From NCBI RefSeq assembly GCF_047496725.1, contig NC_132970.1, positions 10,835,001-10,899,000 of the forward strand: a DNA stretch of 64,000 nucleotides, read 5' to 3'. The stretch comes from Anoplolepis gracilipes. Lineage: Eukaryota; Arthropoda; Insecta; Hymenoptera; Formicidae. This document shows positions 18,481 to 32,740 of the stretch, one piece after another; within the stretch, counting starts at the first letter, position 1, and the number at the start of each line of letters is the position of its first letter. Made by a program: the position numbers and the translations under genes. The notes beneath the pieces were generated by a model. The model worked only from the letters and a program-made list of their open reading frames with translations, was not told the DNA's origin and did no database searches.

Positions 18481-21400
18481 ACAATACCACCTTTCCCATT
18501 ACTCGAATGGCCTTATAGTGTCGACTTTACGAGCGCAGTAATGCGAATACAATATTCGATGTGGGCACAGGGAGACCGAGGAAACCACGGAGAAATCAAT
18601 CCCCCGAGAGTTGACCAGGCCTGGGTCTAACAAACAAACTGGTTAGACCACCGCTGTCTCGTATCCGTACTAAATAACTGTTCTCTAAGAGTGTGCCAAG
18701 AGTGTGTCGTTTTTGAAATCGACTGTGCTGTCGACCTTGAGGTTTTAGTCGTGATATACACTAATCCGGGTAAATTCAAGCCCATACACTGTGTTTGACT
18801 AGTAAAAGTAGAAGGCTAAGTAAATGCTATATAAATTGTAGTTGTGCGAGAAAATCACGTGAAAAAAATAATATTTGAAATATTTCGAATTTAGATATCG
18901 GATTATTTTCAGCAAAAGAATATAAAAAGTTTGCATATATTATAAATATTTCTGAACGTAATATTTTAATATTTAATATTTAACAAAATTTTTAAAAATT
19001 TGAACTTTTTTTTTGTTATATTATATATAATTATATATTATCTGGTATTATATATCGTATTATAAATTATACATGCTGAAGATTTTTAATTTATTTATCA
19101 ATTTGGATTATATAAATTTTTCGAAAATTTGCAGTTTTGAAATAGGAAGAAATAGAATTCTATGATTGTATGTGGCACTGTTGGGTATCATGTTCAATTT
19201 TTCTACAAGTCATCTTTTAATCGGTTTTACTATGGCTGCTATGACACACAAATCTCTATATATTATACAATCGCACACATATATATTTGTATATATTTTA
19301 TCTTTTTTATAAAACGAAAATTTAATAGGAAAATTTTTCAATCGTATTTTTTGTCAAACTGTTTTTTGAAGATACAGCATTGGTTACAGTTTTGATTACA
19401 AGAAGCATAATCTAAAAAGTCGTATTATTTATAGCTAATAAATTTTATTTTTGCTTGGTTATAGATTTATATTATATTTTCAGGTTAATAATTACGTGCA
19501 GATTATTTTGAATATAAGCACAGATATTTTTATATATTTGTAAATTTCCAAAATTATTCTTTTGAATTTGTTGAATTCTTGACAACTTGTTCTTTTATTT
19601 AAAAATATATAACTTTTAATCAAATTATAAGATTATAAAGTTTACATATTTTTTTATTAAGTTAATATATTGCTGATATTTAACAAAGATACAAAAAGAA
19701 AATAAAAAAGAATTTTTATTCTTTTATTTAACGTTTTTTTTACTTTTATCTTTAAATAATTCAGGCAACGTTTGTTATTTAAACGTATATAAAAATAAAA
19801 ATATGACACATTTCGATAAATATCTAAGTCTGTCTCTTTCGAGAAATTACGAGAGCATGGCACATAGATTGCGTGCACTCCGACCATTTGTACTTTTTAT
19901 TTTAATCCTGACAGGTTACATTACTACAGCTGCCATGTTTAGAAGTGTCTCGCTTCGGTGCTATTTGAATCTCTTGCAACGACAGGAGGCAAATCTCATC
20001 TCGCTTGGTAAAAGAAAATTTGACAGTAGCGAGATGAAACCCCCCCGGCAGAGATTTAAATTTCATTATCTGTCGTTCGTTAAATTAACTCAGTCTTACT
20101 CCTTTGCATTTTCTTTTTACGCAAATTACGGGTTATCAGATTTCATCTCGTAGGCTTCTTTCTCCCTCGGTCTAATAAAGTCGCGCGATAAAATGCGCGA
20201 GAGAAGCGGCGGCATTCCGATTTCCTATTTAAATTATTCTCGCGCCAGCATCGCTCGCCCAAGGTAATAATGAGCAGGAAAATATGGAACTCCAATTTCC
20301 CCTTCCCTTACGTATCGAAGATTCCGGACGTGTATCTAATGAAATTTCCGTTAAAATATGCACTCTCGATGCTTTCGCGCATTGAGATACAGCGGCGAAT
20401 TCTTTTAGATATTTAGATTCCTCTCCAAATTTTGCCACGATAATAAATGATATAATAATGAATATTTTTGGTTAAGAATGCTTATTTTCAACAATTTAAT
20501 GATAATTATCTATAAATATTTTAAAAATTTCTTGAATACATTATAGGATTGAATAAATAAAAGTAGAATAAAGCGTCAGGTACATAATAGATGTTTGGGC
20601 GTGTTAAATTGCGTTATCACTATTATATTTTTGCGTGGAACTGCAAATTCAGCACTGGGAGATACATTTAGATAAAAGATAGACCCAACGGACATGTTAA
20701 TCTCGCCGTATGCTCGCCACGAACTTATCGACGCAATCTTCTCACGACCGACAGACATTTAGATACAATAATGTAACGACGTGGCAAGCAATTACGTAAC
20801 TTTTTTTGTTACGATTATATTTTTATTTTTTTTTAAAATTTATTACTATATTGTTTGAAACATTATGCAATATAGATGATAGTTAAGAATTATATACAGC
20901 TGAAGCTACTATTAAATTTATGACAGAGTAGTGTATGATGAGATATTAATTTAATGCTTACAGACATGTAATATTTCGCAAATATATTTTACGTAAAATA
21001 TTTTTTATACTAATTAGTGGTAAGATCTAATTACTATCTCAACTTTTTATTATTGTAGTATTTGCAAATAATATTTTCCTATTGATTTTTAATCAAATTG
21101 TTTGGGTTAGGTATGCGAACTTTTCGATGTGCAAATCTGCGATTGAGATACTGACATGTTGACGTTTTACTGACGATCCCTATCGAAAGAATATTTTAGT
21201 CGTCGATATTGAACGAGCGAAACGTCAGCTTCGACTTGCATATCGCTATGTACGTGTCATGAAAGGAATTTTATCTGATATCAGGTAATAGAGTTCGCGT
21301 GGAGAGTTTCAAAGAAAATGGTGTGATCGAAAGAGGTTGCTCATTAATGAACGTATGTATGTTTACAAAAGCATACTGTTGTGTGCAAATTTACGCATTT

Positions 21401-22440
21401 AAAAAAGTTAGTTAAATCTCATCTCTTTTAATTATTTCAAATATACGATATTTGGCTCAGATTTCTTTAATTATAAAAATAGTAAGTCCAAAGTTAGTAA
21501 ATTAAATAAAAAAAAATTACTAACTGTAAATATTTACTTTTTACGTTATCACGTACTAGTGCTCTGTACGCAAAGGATTGTCCAGATTGTCATTCGAAAA
21601 TTTTTAAACGTGATCCCCAAAAGGTTGGAGCTCGTTAATAGTCTGACGCACAATTGCTATGAACGTTAACGAATATCCGAGAAAAAAAGTCTACTACATA
21701 CCAATAGCTCTTGGAAGAGATAGAGCATTTCCGCATATTTTGAAGAGCTGTGAAAAGAATCTAATATTAGAATCAAATTTCGCATTTGCGTTTCAATCGT
21801 TGATTTGAATTTTATAGTAGACTGCACGTAAATATCGGTGATGAACACACTCGAAGAACGAGTTCTATTGCATTAGTGTGTTCTTATAAGAATGCTTCTG
21901 TTGCATTCCAACAGTTGCACTTAACGTGTAAACTACCTTTGGTTCAAGATTTATTGGTACGTGAAGAAGCGATTATTCCCTCGAATGCAACGAAGGCATT
22001 GTCTTATAGCTGGGAAATCTCGCGAACATATAAAAATAGTAACTTTCTTGCTCATCACGCGGCTTGCCTCGTTTAATATGGGAAAAAGAGCAATAAGAAT
22101 CATGGCATTAATCACGGTAAAATAGTCATAAAAGCTTTGACTTCAGACGATTTTTAATTTATTCCTGGTATTTAAGCTTTATCTTCACAAATTATTTTCT
22201 TCTTTTTTTTTATATAGCTTTAGGATTAAAAAACTCTTTTGTGTACTTTGTTTTTTTTTCCACCACGAAACTGTAGTAGCAGCTCATACGCGCCAACGTG
22301 GCAAAAAATGCAGCTTTGTATTGTCCTGTTTTAGAATAGAAAAACTGACCTGGAATTTTTACAAACATTTTTTTTTTCGGATAGGTGTTGATTGTTGTAG
22401 CTTTGGGGCAAACCGCAATCACACCCTAGTGTCAGTTTTC
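18481..22440. other. gene desert with islands at 18.5, 19.9 and 20.2 kb
   Basis: GC-richer patches at about 18480-18790, 19850-20060 and 20150-20420 interrupt AT-rich sequence. No frame in them matches a protein I know. The patch at 19.86 kb has a signal-peptide-like frame listed separately. Confidence 0.45.
19857..20153 (+). other. ORF with signal-peptide-like N-terminus
   Basis: From the ATG at 19857 the frame reads MAHRLRALRPFVLFILILTG and then a basic stretch with a Gly-Lys-Arg (ISLGKRK), 98 codons to a stop. The N-terminal arginines followed by a 12-residue hydrophobic core look like a signal peptide or anchor. A GT donor (GGTAAAAG) overlaps the GKR codons, so the segment might be one exon. 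No homology recognised. It may be chance. Confidence 0.2.
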
Positions 22441-25400
22441 AGAAACTTTATAACAGAACAAAATTTCGATTTTGCATTCGTTAAGAGAGAATAATATAAA
22501 AGAGGATTTTTATCCTTTTAATAGATTATTCCCGTCGTTCTTAAAGCATAGATATTTTTTTTTTTTTTTTTTACTATCGATGTGTCGAATGGCAAGCTGG
22601 TATTTGCATAATATATATACGGTCGAATGCGGGTAGAACGCGCGATTGTAATTTATCAGAGCTATCCACTTGGCCTGCACGTCAGCCGCGTGTCTGATAG
22701 CATCGAACGGTCTGACGAGATCGATGCATTAAATTGGATACGTATCGTCACTAATGCAATGACGACAATAATGAATCTAATAAATCAATATGACAGCGAT
22801 AATGCTCGTTGAAATCTTTGTAATAAATGACAGACATTGTTATATGTATAACATAATAAAATGCCAAAAGTTAGTAACATCTGTGCATCGTAATCGCTTA
22901 TTCGGCCAAAATTTCGGTCAAAAATAAAACTGTGGTAAATTAAGGGAATTTATCTCATCTGCGCCTCCATCTTTATCGTTCTCAGGCATTAATTCTGAAA
23001 ATTGCTGTAGTAATTTAGTCGATGTTCCTCGAATGACTCGCCATCGTTAATGCGCAAGGAACTTTTCCCAACTTGGTCATCTCAATGTTTTTCCTACTTT
23101 TTATTACTTGAAAATTAGAATTTAAGATCCGAAAACATTTTGGTTTCCTGAAAGCGACCGCGAGTAACGATTTACAAATACATATTTTGCTTTGCTGGAT
23201 ATATTAAATCGATAAAAAGAATTCAATTTTTTTTTTATCAGATAATGTTATTTCTTTTAACGTAATATATTCAGTGCCTGTATTTGTATCGTGATAAGCC
23301 GAGTATATGAGACATATTTCAGAGCATGACACTCCGACAAGCTTGTTTAGTTATAATACAATGATATTATCTGTGTCCCAGTCTTTTCAAGAAGAAATTG
23401 CTAGAATCAAGACGCTATTTAATATTCTAATCTTCTCATGTAATCTCATAAGAAATCTTGTTATTACAAAGTACTGTAATTTCAACAAAACTGAGTTGCA
23501 CTGATAATATCAACCAACAGCGTCTTTATTTCATCGACTTCTATTTAAGAAAACCATTCATACGATGTCGTATCAAGACTTATTTAAAGTCTCGGGGATA
23601 GCATTCTCTCATCCCTTACCATCATATCGAATTTACTGAACAATTTGCGAGCTGAACGTTATAAAGTCGGGTGGTGGAGGATAAAAAGGGTGAAAATGCC
23701 CGCATATACCAAGGAAATTACCTGCGATGGGAGGAGCGGGAAGGACCTATGCGCGTAACAGTTTCTGAAACTGCTTGCAATTTACGACGTGTACCCTGAG
23801 CAAGCCGGAAAAAGCTATCGGGCTAGTCGTCACTGCAGTAATCCGCAGTATCCATACGGATAAAATATCCGGCGCGAAATCGTGCTCGCGGGATGCCGAT
23901 TCTTCGTCTGTGAGGATTATCGCTTTCCAATTGGCGACTGTTTCTGCAACGAAAAGCATCGTTGGTCGTTGAAACTTTTGTAAATACGATCGTGGTGAGT
24001 ATGTTGTTGACTGAACGAGATATCGTTTGAGTTATAAACAGCAGATGTTACTAACTTTATTTACTAAAGTAACAATTGCTCAATAAATAAAGAGAGAAAT
24101 AATTTTTTATATAGTATTTATATAAGAGAGGAATAATTTAATATAAGAATTAATTTAATATAATTTATAATATAAAGTTATTCAAGAGAAAGATAGAAAG
24201 AGAGAGAAATCTATCTCTGATTATCAATTATATCCGATACAAAAATATTTTGTTTAAGAACAAATATTTTGTTTAAGAACAAATAAATATTATAGTATAT
24301 AGTATATATGTATATTTAGTAATCTTTTATTGGGAGAAGATTAAAATTATTTATTGGCGATGTGTTATTTTGGCAGGCTTATTCTTCGCAAATAGTAAAA
24401 AGAATTAAAGTAAATTGAAAAAAATTGATAGAAATTTATATTTTACATTTCTAATTTTTGAAATCATATTTATTTCACAAATGTTGAATTTTTTTTTTCA
24501 TTTCGCACTCGACACTTAGCTAAGTGACTCCAAAGCGAAAAGTGGAGTGCAGAAGATAGCATAAAATAGGGAAATTGAAAAAAAAAATTACGGACCAATT
24601 TGCTATTTCGAAGATTAGGTCTTCACGGAAGCGAGTCTGTTTCAATTCTCCTTTTAATTCGTCTATTTCTCACGGTGCAGAAATGTAGACGCTTCACGCT
24701 CTGCAGTCGATTAGACATATCTCGTAAATTTAGCTTATCTGCAGAAGCCGCATGAAAATAGCAGCGCGTTTCTCAGCATGCCAAAATAGAATATCCATGA
24801 AGACTAGGATTGAGTAGGTTCCACTAGAGGTCTATTTCAGTTTGGAAACAATCGCAGAAGGGCTAACTCATGCTGCTGTAAACGGTAAATTCCAAGGTCG
24901 AGTTTGTACGTTCTACTAGCTGATGATCTAAATGCAGCAGATAGATATATTGTTGCAATCTGACTATATGTATCCGTTTAAATGAATGACAACACTATCA
25001 GAAATCTATCCGAAATGCAGAAATACAAGTCAGTATCTTTGTTGCATTCTTTTAGTCGCGTGCAGCTTGCAATAATTTTTAAATAACATCATAATTTTAT
25101 AATATATTATATAATATAATTTTATTTTCAAATTTTTATATAAATTTCGAAAGGACTTGTGAATTTTCGGGCTTGTGCACAGGACACTCGAGTTGCATGT
25201 GCAAGGCAGAGTAAAGTTTAAATTATCGCAAACTGTAGATATTATCTGATGTCAGTCGTAAATATTGACAGCGCGATATTACGAGACCAGCCAAGAATAA
25301 TATGGACTCCTATCTAAGCTGCAAGTATAAATCACTTCCGCTTTTACGGGATATAATCGGAATAATTTATATATTGTGTAATGATGAAGGACGCAATCCC

Positions 25401-27450
25401 AAAAATGTTCGAAACCGTATATCCACGAGTATTTCAAAAACAATTTCTACTTTTACATTATATATCTAGTTTTCTGTCAGAGTTAATACGTAGAATTAAT
25501 TGCTGCTCCAATATGTGATGTCGTTTTGTAATAATTTCGAGAATATATCAGAAATTGTAAAGTCGTATTTTTTCGTAAATATAGTACATTTTTAAAAATT
25601 GAACTAAAAAATCGCTAACACTATTAAGAATTCAATTATCGAATACCATAATTTTATCGAGAAATATTGATCTCTTTATTTCAAATATACGATATATATA
25701 TTATGTATGTATATATTTGAAAATTCTTCTCTACAAGGTTTACAAAAGATTATGATAGAAATTATGCAAATTAGATCCAATATTAGTTTTTAATGAAAAA
25801 TGATGTGCTACGATCACGCGTTCTTTCGTATAATAACGATATTTATATGGCTAACGCCGATTCCTTTAACGGAAGATGAACATATTTGCGATAGAACGTA
25901 GATTTTAATAATGGAATTATATACACAAAGGAGCAATATTCTAGTTTGTAAAAGAAGGTACGAGCTGTTTGGAGAGATTCGCATTAGTGTGTGTTACAAT
26001 TTCTTGGTAAATACTTATACGTGGTTCTTATAAAGCGCTCACAAGAAATAAATGAGATAATTCTAACTTTTTGTGAGGATATCGGTGATATGGTAGATAT
26101 CAAGGACTAAACGTCCGTTACAGCTAACTAAAGAAAAAAAGGTAAATAAAAAAGTTAGAGGATGGCGGGCGCGTGCTATTGTAGCGAAAATAATTGATTA
26201 GCAATAAAGAAAGTCTGACAAAAGCAATAAGGCATTAATTGAACATTTTGCTTCCAAAAGAATGAATTAACATTTTGATAGATGTAGCGATGTTAAAGCA
26301 AATGTCTGTTTTATGTAATTTCGGTAACGAAAATTTCTTACAAAGAAAAAAAAACAAAAGTAAACTTTATAAAAAAAAGTTAATCATTTAGAAATTGATT
26401 TGAAGAGAAATTTTCATGAAAAAACATTTCGATATTTATTTTCATTGAATTAAAACATTTTAGCTTATTATACAGCTGATTTTCTTCTATAAAAGAAGTT
26501 CAATGAACGGAAATGAAATTGGTGTCAAAATAATTTTTATTTAAAAGAAATTTTATTTAAAAAAATATTCTAATTATGAGAATTGTGATAATAAATTAGG
26601 GACTAGAAGAATTATGATAGTAGACTAAACTAGAGTGAATAAAAATATTATATATTAGCGAGCAAAGTTTTTAAAAAATCTTGTACAGACATTTTCTATA
26701 ATTGTTATACATTACTCTAATTCTTTTTTATTGCCTAGGGAGGAGGAAGGGAATTCCGTTGAACGCAGCTAAGAAATTTTCTTCATTTCGCTCATGCCGT
26801 TAAGTGACTCGACTAATTAGCGAACAACTTGAGTTATTTGTGTTGTATTACGCTTTTTTCCGTCTTAAGGAAAACAACTCTCTCTAATTTTGATAAATTT
26901 TGAACAGGCTAAGTGCAAGATTAAATATTTTAAAAAAGATATGAAATTTTTTTTGTATATGTTTCAATACATATTACAAATTTAGAGCTTGTTTGAAAAT
27001 ATAATTACTTTGATGTAATTAAATATCGAATTTAATAAAAAAATTAAAAAAATAATTATTTTTAATACTTTATAACAATGCATTTAAGTTTTTTTAAAAA
27101 GGAAATTTTATAAAAATAATTTATAGTTTTTTTTAAGTATGTGTGTGCAGGTGGTTTTTAAGTAATATGTATATTTATATTATTTTAAGTAATATTTTTC
27201 AATATTTTATTTTTTATCTCTGATATGTTTCTTTCTTTGACAATATTTATTAAAATAAAGTCTTGAATTAGTTATTTCGAGCTAAAAAGCTTTTATAGTG
27301 TACAAAGAACATGTATTTTGTATTTTTCATTATTTTAGATTTTTAAAAGATTAAACTTTTCACAATTGGAGAAACAGAAAACATGATAGTGAATATTTCT
27401 TTGATAGCTCCTTTGGAATACGAGGAAAAAGAAGCCAGCAGATATTAGGT
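22441..27450. other. AT-rich desert, island at 23.65-23.97 kb
   Basis: Mostly AT-rich with poly-T runs. One island at about 23650-23970 is CpG-rich with open frames on both strands and no recognisable product. A 19-bp tandem duplication lies at 24243-24280. Confidence 0.45.
24243..24280. repeat. 19-bp tandem duplication
   Basis: AAATATTTTGTTTAAGAAC occurs twice head to tail without mismatch. Confidence 0.85.
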
Positions 27451-29058
27451 TCAAAATTTAATTTCATTCATTAGAACGATATACTTCACGTCACGATCTG
27501 TCGCTCTATCGATCTCATACTTTGTCATTCTTTCATTTAACCTTTCACTGCTACGCGAACTGGTTGTAACAGTTCTCGTTAATTTTTTAACATCTGCGAC
27601 GGTTTCTGCACTTTCTGTTCTATTCTCCCGTACCCTATTAAAAGCGAGCTTTTTAAAGTAATCAAGGCAATTTGCGTTATATAGTATTCGTGAATTCGAC
27701 CGAAACAAAGGCTAATATTCGCTGGGCGCATTTTGCATTAAATGCGTTAATATATTTTTCAGCTTGATTATAACACGGGTGCGATCTTTGTAGAAAAATT
27801 AAATTAAAAATTAGACGAGCACGTTTAGCACTACACGCCGCGCCGCATGTTTCAATTAACGAGATGGTATGAGTTGATAAATGAGTCACAAAACAGAATA
27901 TTAATTCCCATACTTGTTAATAATGAAATGACATTAACCTATTGCTATTATTGTTATTATGACAAGTTCTATTGTGTCATCCATGATTCATGATTATTTA
28001 CTCTATTACTATTAATAAATAAAGAGATATTAAAACTCTATTAAACTAAATATAATCAATAAAATTTTATCCATCCTTTTTTGGAATATAAAGAAGTGTT
28101 GCTAGAAATATTTAGCCTTGGATCAAAATGTCTTTGCGTAATATTACATGCAAAATTCTTAAAAAGATCATATGGCATTTTCATAATTTTTTCTGGGGAA
28201 TTAAATTTTAGATTGGAATCTCTTTTTCCTTACATTATTTAAATTTTCAAATATTCTGCATACTTTTCACGTAGATATATGTAGTAAAAAGATGCATTAA
28301 GATTTGCATTTTTTTATATGCATAGAAAAACATAAATAAGAGATGAGACAGGAACTTAAAAAATTTTTAAATCAATATTCAGTAAAAAAACAATTTTAAA
28401 CAAAAATAAACCGTCACAAGACATGAAACATTTACTTGAGAACATTTAAATGCAAGATGTAAAAACATTTATATTTACTATCTTCTTTCCTGAAAATTGT
28501 CAGTAGAGCTGATTTATGAGTTTTGCGATCGATCGTGTTGGCGTGTTGAAGTTACTAACAACCTTTAACGGCTCTTAAGTACATATAATGCACTGGCACA
28601 CGCTCTACACTTGAAACAGTGGTAAGTGCCCTTTTATTCGCGTGTAACGGAGCTTTAAAATGGGTCGATAAATCAAATCTCCGACTAATGTCTGCATTGT
28701 AACAGACGAAGGCGCGCGCGTAGCGGACCTCATAATGGAGATGGATGCAGTTCATGCAGCCCCGCGTCCGAAATGAAATTTTCAAACTATCACCTGATAT
28801 TCGTACCATTTGGCTTATGCACCTCGGCCGAACTCTCTCTCCTTCCTTCTTTCTCGCTTTCTCTTACCACTAAAAACGCATCCTAAGTACGAGCCATTGT
28901 TTTCGGCATCGTTCTTACGAAAGGTATATCCGCTTTTTCACCTCGGCATTCTGTTTAATCTAAAAGCTCCATTACGAAATCGTACACGTGATAGGCAATG
29001 AAATACATTGTAAAAAGAAATAGGAATAGGAATATGTCAGTGTATATTATATAATCTC

Positions 29059-29061
<3 letters not shown>

Positions 29062-29114
<53 letters not shown>
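29062..29114. repeat. (CT)n microsatellite
   Basis: Fifty-three bases of pure CT dinucleotide. Confidence 0.92.
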
Positions 29115-29117
<3 letters not shown>

Positions 29118-30187
29118 AATTATATGTGCTCATTATTACACATATTATCATATAACAATAATATCTTTTTTTATTGCATTAAATTTTAATATTAAATTTT
29201 TGAAAATTTTTTTTTTAAATCAGAGCATGTGTCGTTCGACATAATTACTATGTAAAAATATGTACAAATATATATGTATATTTAATTATATTTTATAATA
29301 AATATACAATTTATATATAAAATAATTTGGAAATTATTTTTCTATTGGTACATTGGCACATTTGATATATGCTTTCTTCTTTTTTATGGAGGTTTTATTC
29401 ATACATATTTGTATCAATTCTAACTTTCAAACGATTTTTCAGGGCTTGTTCGTTGAATTGCATTCAGAATTACGATATTTTGTAACGCATTGTGTTGTTA
29501 AAAATTACACCGTTTGTTCACAAGCGTAACGGCAGACTGCGAATGCGCATATGTTTGCAATCGACTCGGTACCATATTTGTAAATCCACTTTACCATTTT
29601 GTGCCGTTAAATTGGAGCTGTCCAATGAAAGCACCGATATTGTCGCGTCATAATAAAACTCCGTGCAAGTGGCGCAAACGAGAGATCGCGCAAACACACA
29701 CTGCATACCTATATCTACGTCGTGTCGGGTCTGTTATATCACGGAGACGCGTTTGAAATCAACGACCGTACGCGTATGAAAATAAATTTTGCATAATTTT
29801 ATTCGGCGACGAGAGAAAATATTTGCTATATTAATGTTGCCCAAGTGTCACGACACATATTTGCGTTGCTTTTATAAAATTATTTATCATTATGTCATTA
29901 TGTATCGAATCGTTGAATTTCGGATGGAAATAATGTAACACGTATAATATAGTGATTCAAAAATAAAAAAAAGAGAATGATTTTTTTAAATAAAAATATC
30001 ATTGATGGGAGAATAGTATATGTATATCACACATGAAATATTTTTTATTATAAATGTACATATATTAGAACTTTGGGGAATAAATGAATATAAAGGGCAA
30101 TATTTGAGAATTGTTTACGACGTAAGATATTTTTTGGTGGAAAGAAATAGCCCTCGATATATAATACATACATAATTTTTACCAAGC

Positions 30188-30189
<2 letters not shown>

Positions 30190-30223
<34 letters not shown>
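30190..30223. repeat. (CT)n microsatellite
   Basis: Thirty-four bases of CT dinucleotide. Confidence 0.9.
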
Positions 30224-30224
<1 letters not shown>

Positions 30225-30956
30225 ACAAATTAAAAATTTCCTGAATAAAACGATGGATACTGTTGTAGTTTCGAGTAACTCTGTACAGTTGCAATTAATC
30301 ATGATTACATTGTGTAACTATACAAACGTCATATTTCGAAAATAGCCATCGTATACGTAATTCTATGCGCGTACAGGTTTAGGTAAGCTTCTGAAAAGCT
30401 TCTTTGGCAAGACTTGTGATCCTGTACATATCTGCTTACGAATGAAATGTTGGAGTAATATATTGCACGCTGCTCGCATATGTTTCGTATGGTAGTAGGG
30501 TGTTGTTGGCAGAAATTGAAACATGGTTTAGACAACAAATAAAAATAGACACTGATTAAATTCCGATATAACAACTTTTGAAATAACGAACCTCTCTTCT
30601 CATTTACACTTTCGTATGTCTATGCAAACACATCAAAAATGTATTTCATGTGTAACAGTTGTAAATAATACATATGAGTTTTTATTTGCTCAGAATCCCT
30701 TTATTTAAAAGCCCCAGAGAGTTCTATAAACTCTCAATATAGAAAATGAAACTCGTCTGACTGAATATTTATTGTAAAATTTCAGAGTGTAGTTATATTA
30801 TAAAATATTTTGTAATATTTGACAATACATAATATACTTTTGTAAATTGGTTGATGACTTGTCAATATTTAAAAAATTTATGTGATATTAAAAGAAGGCA
30901 TAAAATAATTGTTATTTCTTGCTTACTGAAATAAGAATTCGTATCTAATATATATC

Positions 30957-30958
<2 letters not shown>

Positions 30959-31007
<49 letters not shown>
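30959..31007. repeat. (AT)n microsatellite
   Basis: About 49 bases of pure AT dinucleotide. Confidence 0.9.
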
Positions 31008-31008
<1 letters not shown>

Positions 31009-32740
31009 CATAATATATTAAATCTCAAAAAGATTTAAAATATTATATCAGATATAGTGACGATATTTTGAATGAATTTCTGCACCGGGTGTGCTTGTTA
31101 TAAAATCAAATTTCATAAACAACTGCAAGTAACTGTCTACAACCGGTAACCAAAGTTTCGGTCAAAAATGTTTTGCCGAACCGAAATACACATATCGCGC
31201 TATATATCTCCCTCGCTCCCTTATGACAATACCAGCGCTTTATACGCGATCGGTTTCTCGTTGTACGATGAAATTCTGTCGTTTCAAAGACAAACGGTCT
31301 GCATATTCCATGCATACTCCATGCAAAGGAGGAAAGAAAGAAAGGGGAAGGAACGAGAGGGAACAATGGTCGCGCGAGGCATATCGGCTGAGTATATGCA
31401 TGTGCATTTGCCATGCACGTGAAGCAAATGTTAATCGATATCCAATCTGCACGAAGAAGATGAAGAAAATGAGAGAATGAGACTGATTCTTGATGGCAAA
31501 GAGAAGGAAGAGGGAGAGTTGCGCGCTTGTCAAGAGGTCACATGGAGATGGTCCCGATCGCGAGTATGGGATACCGAATCAATTTTGCCATCGGAATTTA
31601 AAATGTTTTCATGAATAAAAGTCGAGGACACAGAGAGCGCGTCGAATCGGCCGTGAACCGGCCGATCAGTTTGCCGAGATGGGAGGATACGAATCGACGG
31701 CGGGAACATACGCTCGCCAGCAGTCGCGACGCGTAAATCCAACATGGCCATATAATGTCCAGCCAGCACGCAGCTGCAACGGTATAACTTTCAAATGTGC
31801 ACACTGATGCAATTTTGCAAATTTTTATCTGTATTTTTTTTTATTTTAACACAGTAACAGAATACATGGCTGAATAAAAAAATTTTTAAATTATATCAAT
31901 TTTATCGTATCTGATTGTGAGGAAATGACAATAAATCATTATTACATTAAATTTGTATTTTATATTACAGAGAAAGAGAAGTAATGTGTGTTAAAAAACG
32001 AATTATATATATATATATATATGTATATATATGTATATTAATATAAAACACTTGGTTGAAATTAATTTATTCGATATATTTATCGCCTTTTTATCATGTC
32101 ATTTATAAGTTTTTAAGAAAATTGTTTGTTAAAACTTCATAAATTTATAATTGAAAATGTAGTATATCGGTGTTTATAGCGTGTTTGTTTATGATTTGAA
32201 AAATCATAACTGCCTATCCAATTGTATAGCGAATAATTTATAAGATCGATTGTCGCGTGATTTACACAGACGTCCACGAATCGTATGCATTTTCCAGTCT
32301 AATCGATCCCATCAGACTGACCGATGAGTTCATCGTTGCAGAAGAGCCGATTTTAATTAGAATCATTAAGCGCCACAATTGGCCATTTTCATATTTTTGT
32401 ATCTCGGATATTTCCATAGATCGCCTATTTTCATTCAACTGCCACGTTCTTTCTTTTCATACACGTTGTTTTCAATAAAGCGAATCCCATCGAAGCGACG
32501 ACGAGTTACCTGCTCACTGGACCGTTTCATTTAGCTTTGAATATCGACTTTATGGGTGGTCGCGAACGTTTCACAAGCTTGCGCGGAAACACAAACCCTT
32601 GTGGAATTATCGGTATTAACGTTTCAAAACGCACATTTAGTTCTGACTTCGTATTCCGGATTTAGGTATAATTTAGTACGAACAGCGGATCGCGCATTCG
32701 CCATTTTCCTAAGCACGTCCATTTGAGAATCATGGATTCG

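Larger units (their letters stand above)
27451..32740. other. desert with a cluster of CpG-rich islands
   Basis: Islands at about 27470-27890, 28500-29000, 29500-29800, 31130-31800 and 32260-32740 alternate with AT-rich DNA. Each has short open frames but no similarity I can name and no convincing splice-bounded exon. The density of islands suggests regulatory elements in an intergenic region or large intron. Confidence 0.4.
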
